From assembly GCF_004798865.1 (NCBI RefSeq), contig NW_025335854.1:6916170-6980169 (forward strand): a DNA stretch of 64,000 bases. The letters run 5' to 3'. The stretch is from Varanus komodoensis (taxonomy: Eukaryota; Chordata; Lepidosauria; Squamata; Varanidae). A program made the translations under genes and the position numbers. Below the pieces are notes generated by a model, which saw only the letters and a program-made list of their open reading frames with translations, was not told the origin of the DNA and did not search any database. This document shows, piece by piece, positions 63,101-64,000 of the stretch (its first letter is position 1; every line of letters starts with the position of its first letter).

Positions 63101-64000
63101 AAAAGACAAACAGCTTGCTTCTTGCAGGCCATCATTCAGCCTGGGAGCATTTGGTGGATCGCTGGATTAAATCTGCTAAAGCGATGCTGGTGGAAATGAA
63201 GAGCAGGTTCCACACACTGCCTGAATGAAGGAAACCCCCGGTGCAAACGGGAGCACATCCTTTTGGGACCTCCTCCGAGTGGGATTTCAGGACCTCTTTC
63301 GGCCTCCACAATGCTTTTTTTAACCAGTCCTGGCACTCCTGAAAAGTGTCCACACAATATCCTAATAAGAAAAAAGTTGCGATTTGTCTTCAAACCCAAA
63401 TGGCCTCCGATATTACGTGAAAGAGGTTGACCTACATCAGGGAATTAATGGGGCGGTATTCACAGGGATGAGGGGTGGGTGCCAGGCTTCTCCCCAGAAT
63501 TTCATGACGCCCATGAGTTTATTTCCCAGAAGCATCTGCGTTTGTGACAGGGAGATGCGACAGGGAGCAGCAAAATATACTCTCTGCAACTGCTTTCTCC
63601 TGAATGTATCTGAGAGAAGCTGTGGAAACTTGCAAAGAATCTTCCCACGCACCACCGAGCGCCACCCCGTGTGGGTCCCTCCCTCACCTCCACCCAAAGC
63701 CTCTTTCGTACCCCTGGCTATACAGGGCACCAGAGACAGGAACAGTCTGTCAAGAACTGGATGAAAAGATACATTAGGGTGTTATTATAAAAGCACCACC
63801 CTGTGCATTTCAAAGGTGTATGTGATAATTAGTCAGCGGGAGAACTATGCGACTTGAATTTTTCACCTGTCCAAAACGGGCTAGCTCTGACATTAAAATT
63901 AACTATCTCTTTTTAACAAATAGCAAACGTCACAGAATCATAGAGGGCTCAACTAAATAGTTTAATATGGAATGGAGACTTAAGTAATATCTACTGGAAC
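63101..64000. other. right edge of window, no gene recognised
   Basis: Short overlapping frames only. CACAGAATCATAGAGGG near 63931 recalls the terminal phrase of CR1 subfamily A in minus orientation, but too little follows to be sure. Confidence 0.3.

Overview
The window is vertebrate nuclear DNA, almost certainly from a squamate reptile (lizard or snake). The interspersed repeats point there: a near-complete Sauria-type SINE, four BovB (RTE) LINE pieces, several CR1 and L2 LINE 3' ends, a hAT MITE and a TA-flanked MITE. No bacterial, viral or organellar gene organisation is seen.

One protein-coding gene can be supported: the LIM-homeobox transcription factor LHX4, on the minus strand. Five coding exons, each bounded by AG/GT splice sites in matching phase, lie at 41052-40881 (LIM1), 20479-20277 (LIM2), 15018-14864 (homeodomain, first part), 13573-13402 (homeodomain end and linker) and 11357-10963 (C-terminal domain and stop). 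Together they hold 1097 coding bases. Adding the 76-base first coding exon of human LHX4 (from memory) gives exactly 390 codons plus a stop, the human length. That first exon was not found here and probably lies beyond base 64000.

Layout. 1-10962 is downstream flank and probable LHX4 3' UTR, with an old CR1/L3-type LINE and the TA-flanked MITE. 10963-15018 is the compact 3' part of the gene. Intron 3 is 5.3 kb and intron 2 is 20.4 kb; both are repeat-rich and partly GC-rich, with repeat-free AT-rich blocks rich in TAAT motifs that could be conserved enhancers. From 41053 to the right edge is intron 1 (at least 22.9 kb), with more LINE/SINE fossils, candidate regulatory blocks and a strong CpG island near 59.9-60.9 kb.

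LHX4 acts in pituitary, motor-neuron and retinal development, so long regulatory introns fit this gene class. I found no new multi-gene system. The points most worth a second look are the intron 1 CpG island with no recognised exon, an unusual extra cysteine in LIM1, the clean hAT MITE with its target-site duplication, the nested MITE near 5.2-5.8 kb, and the candidate noncoding elements. Family names rest on recognition by eye; no database search was possible.
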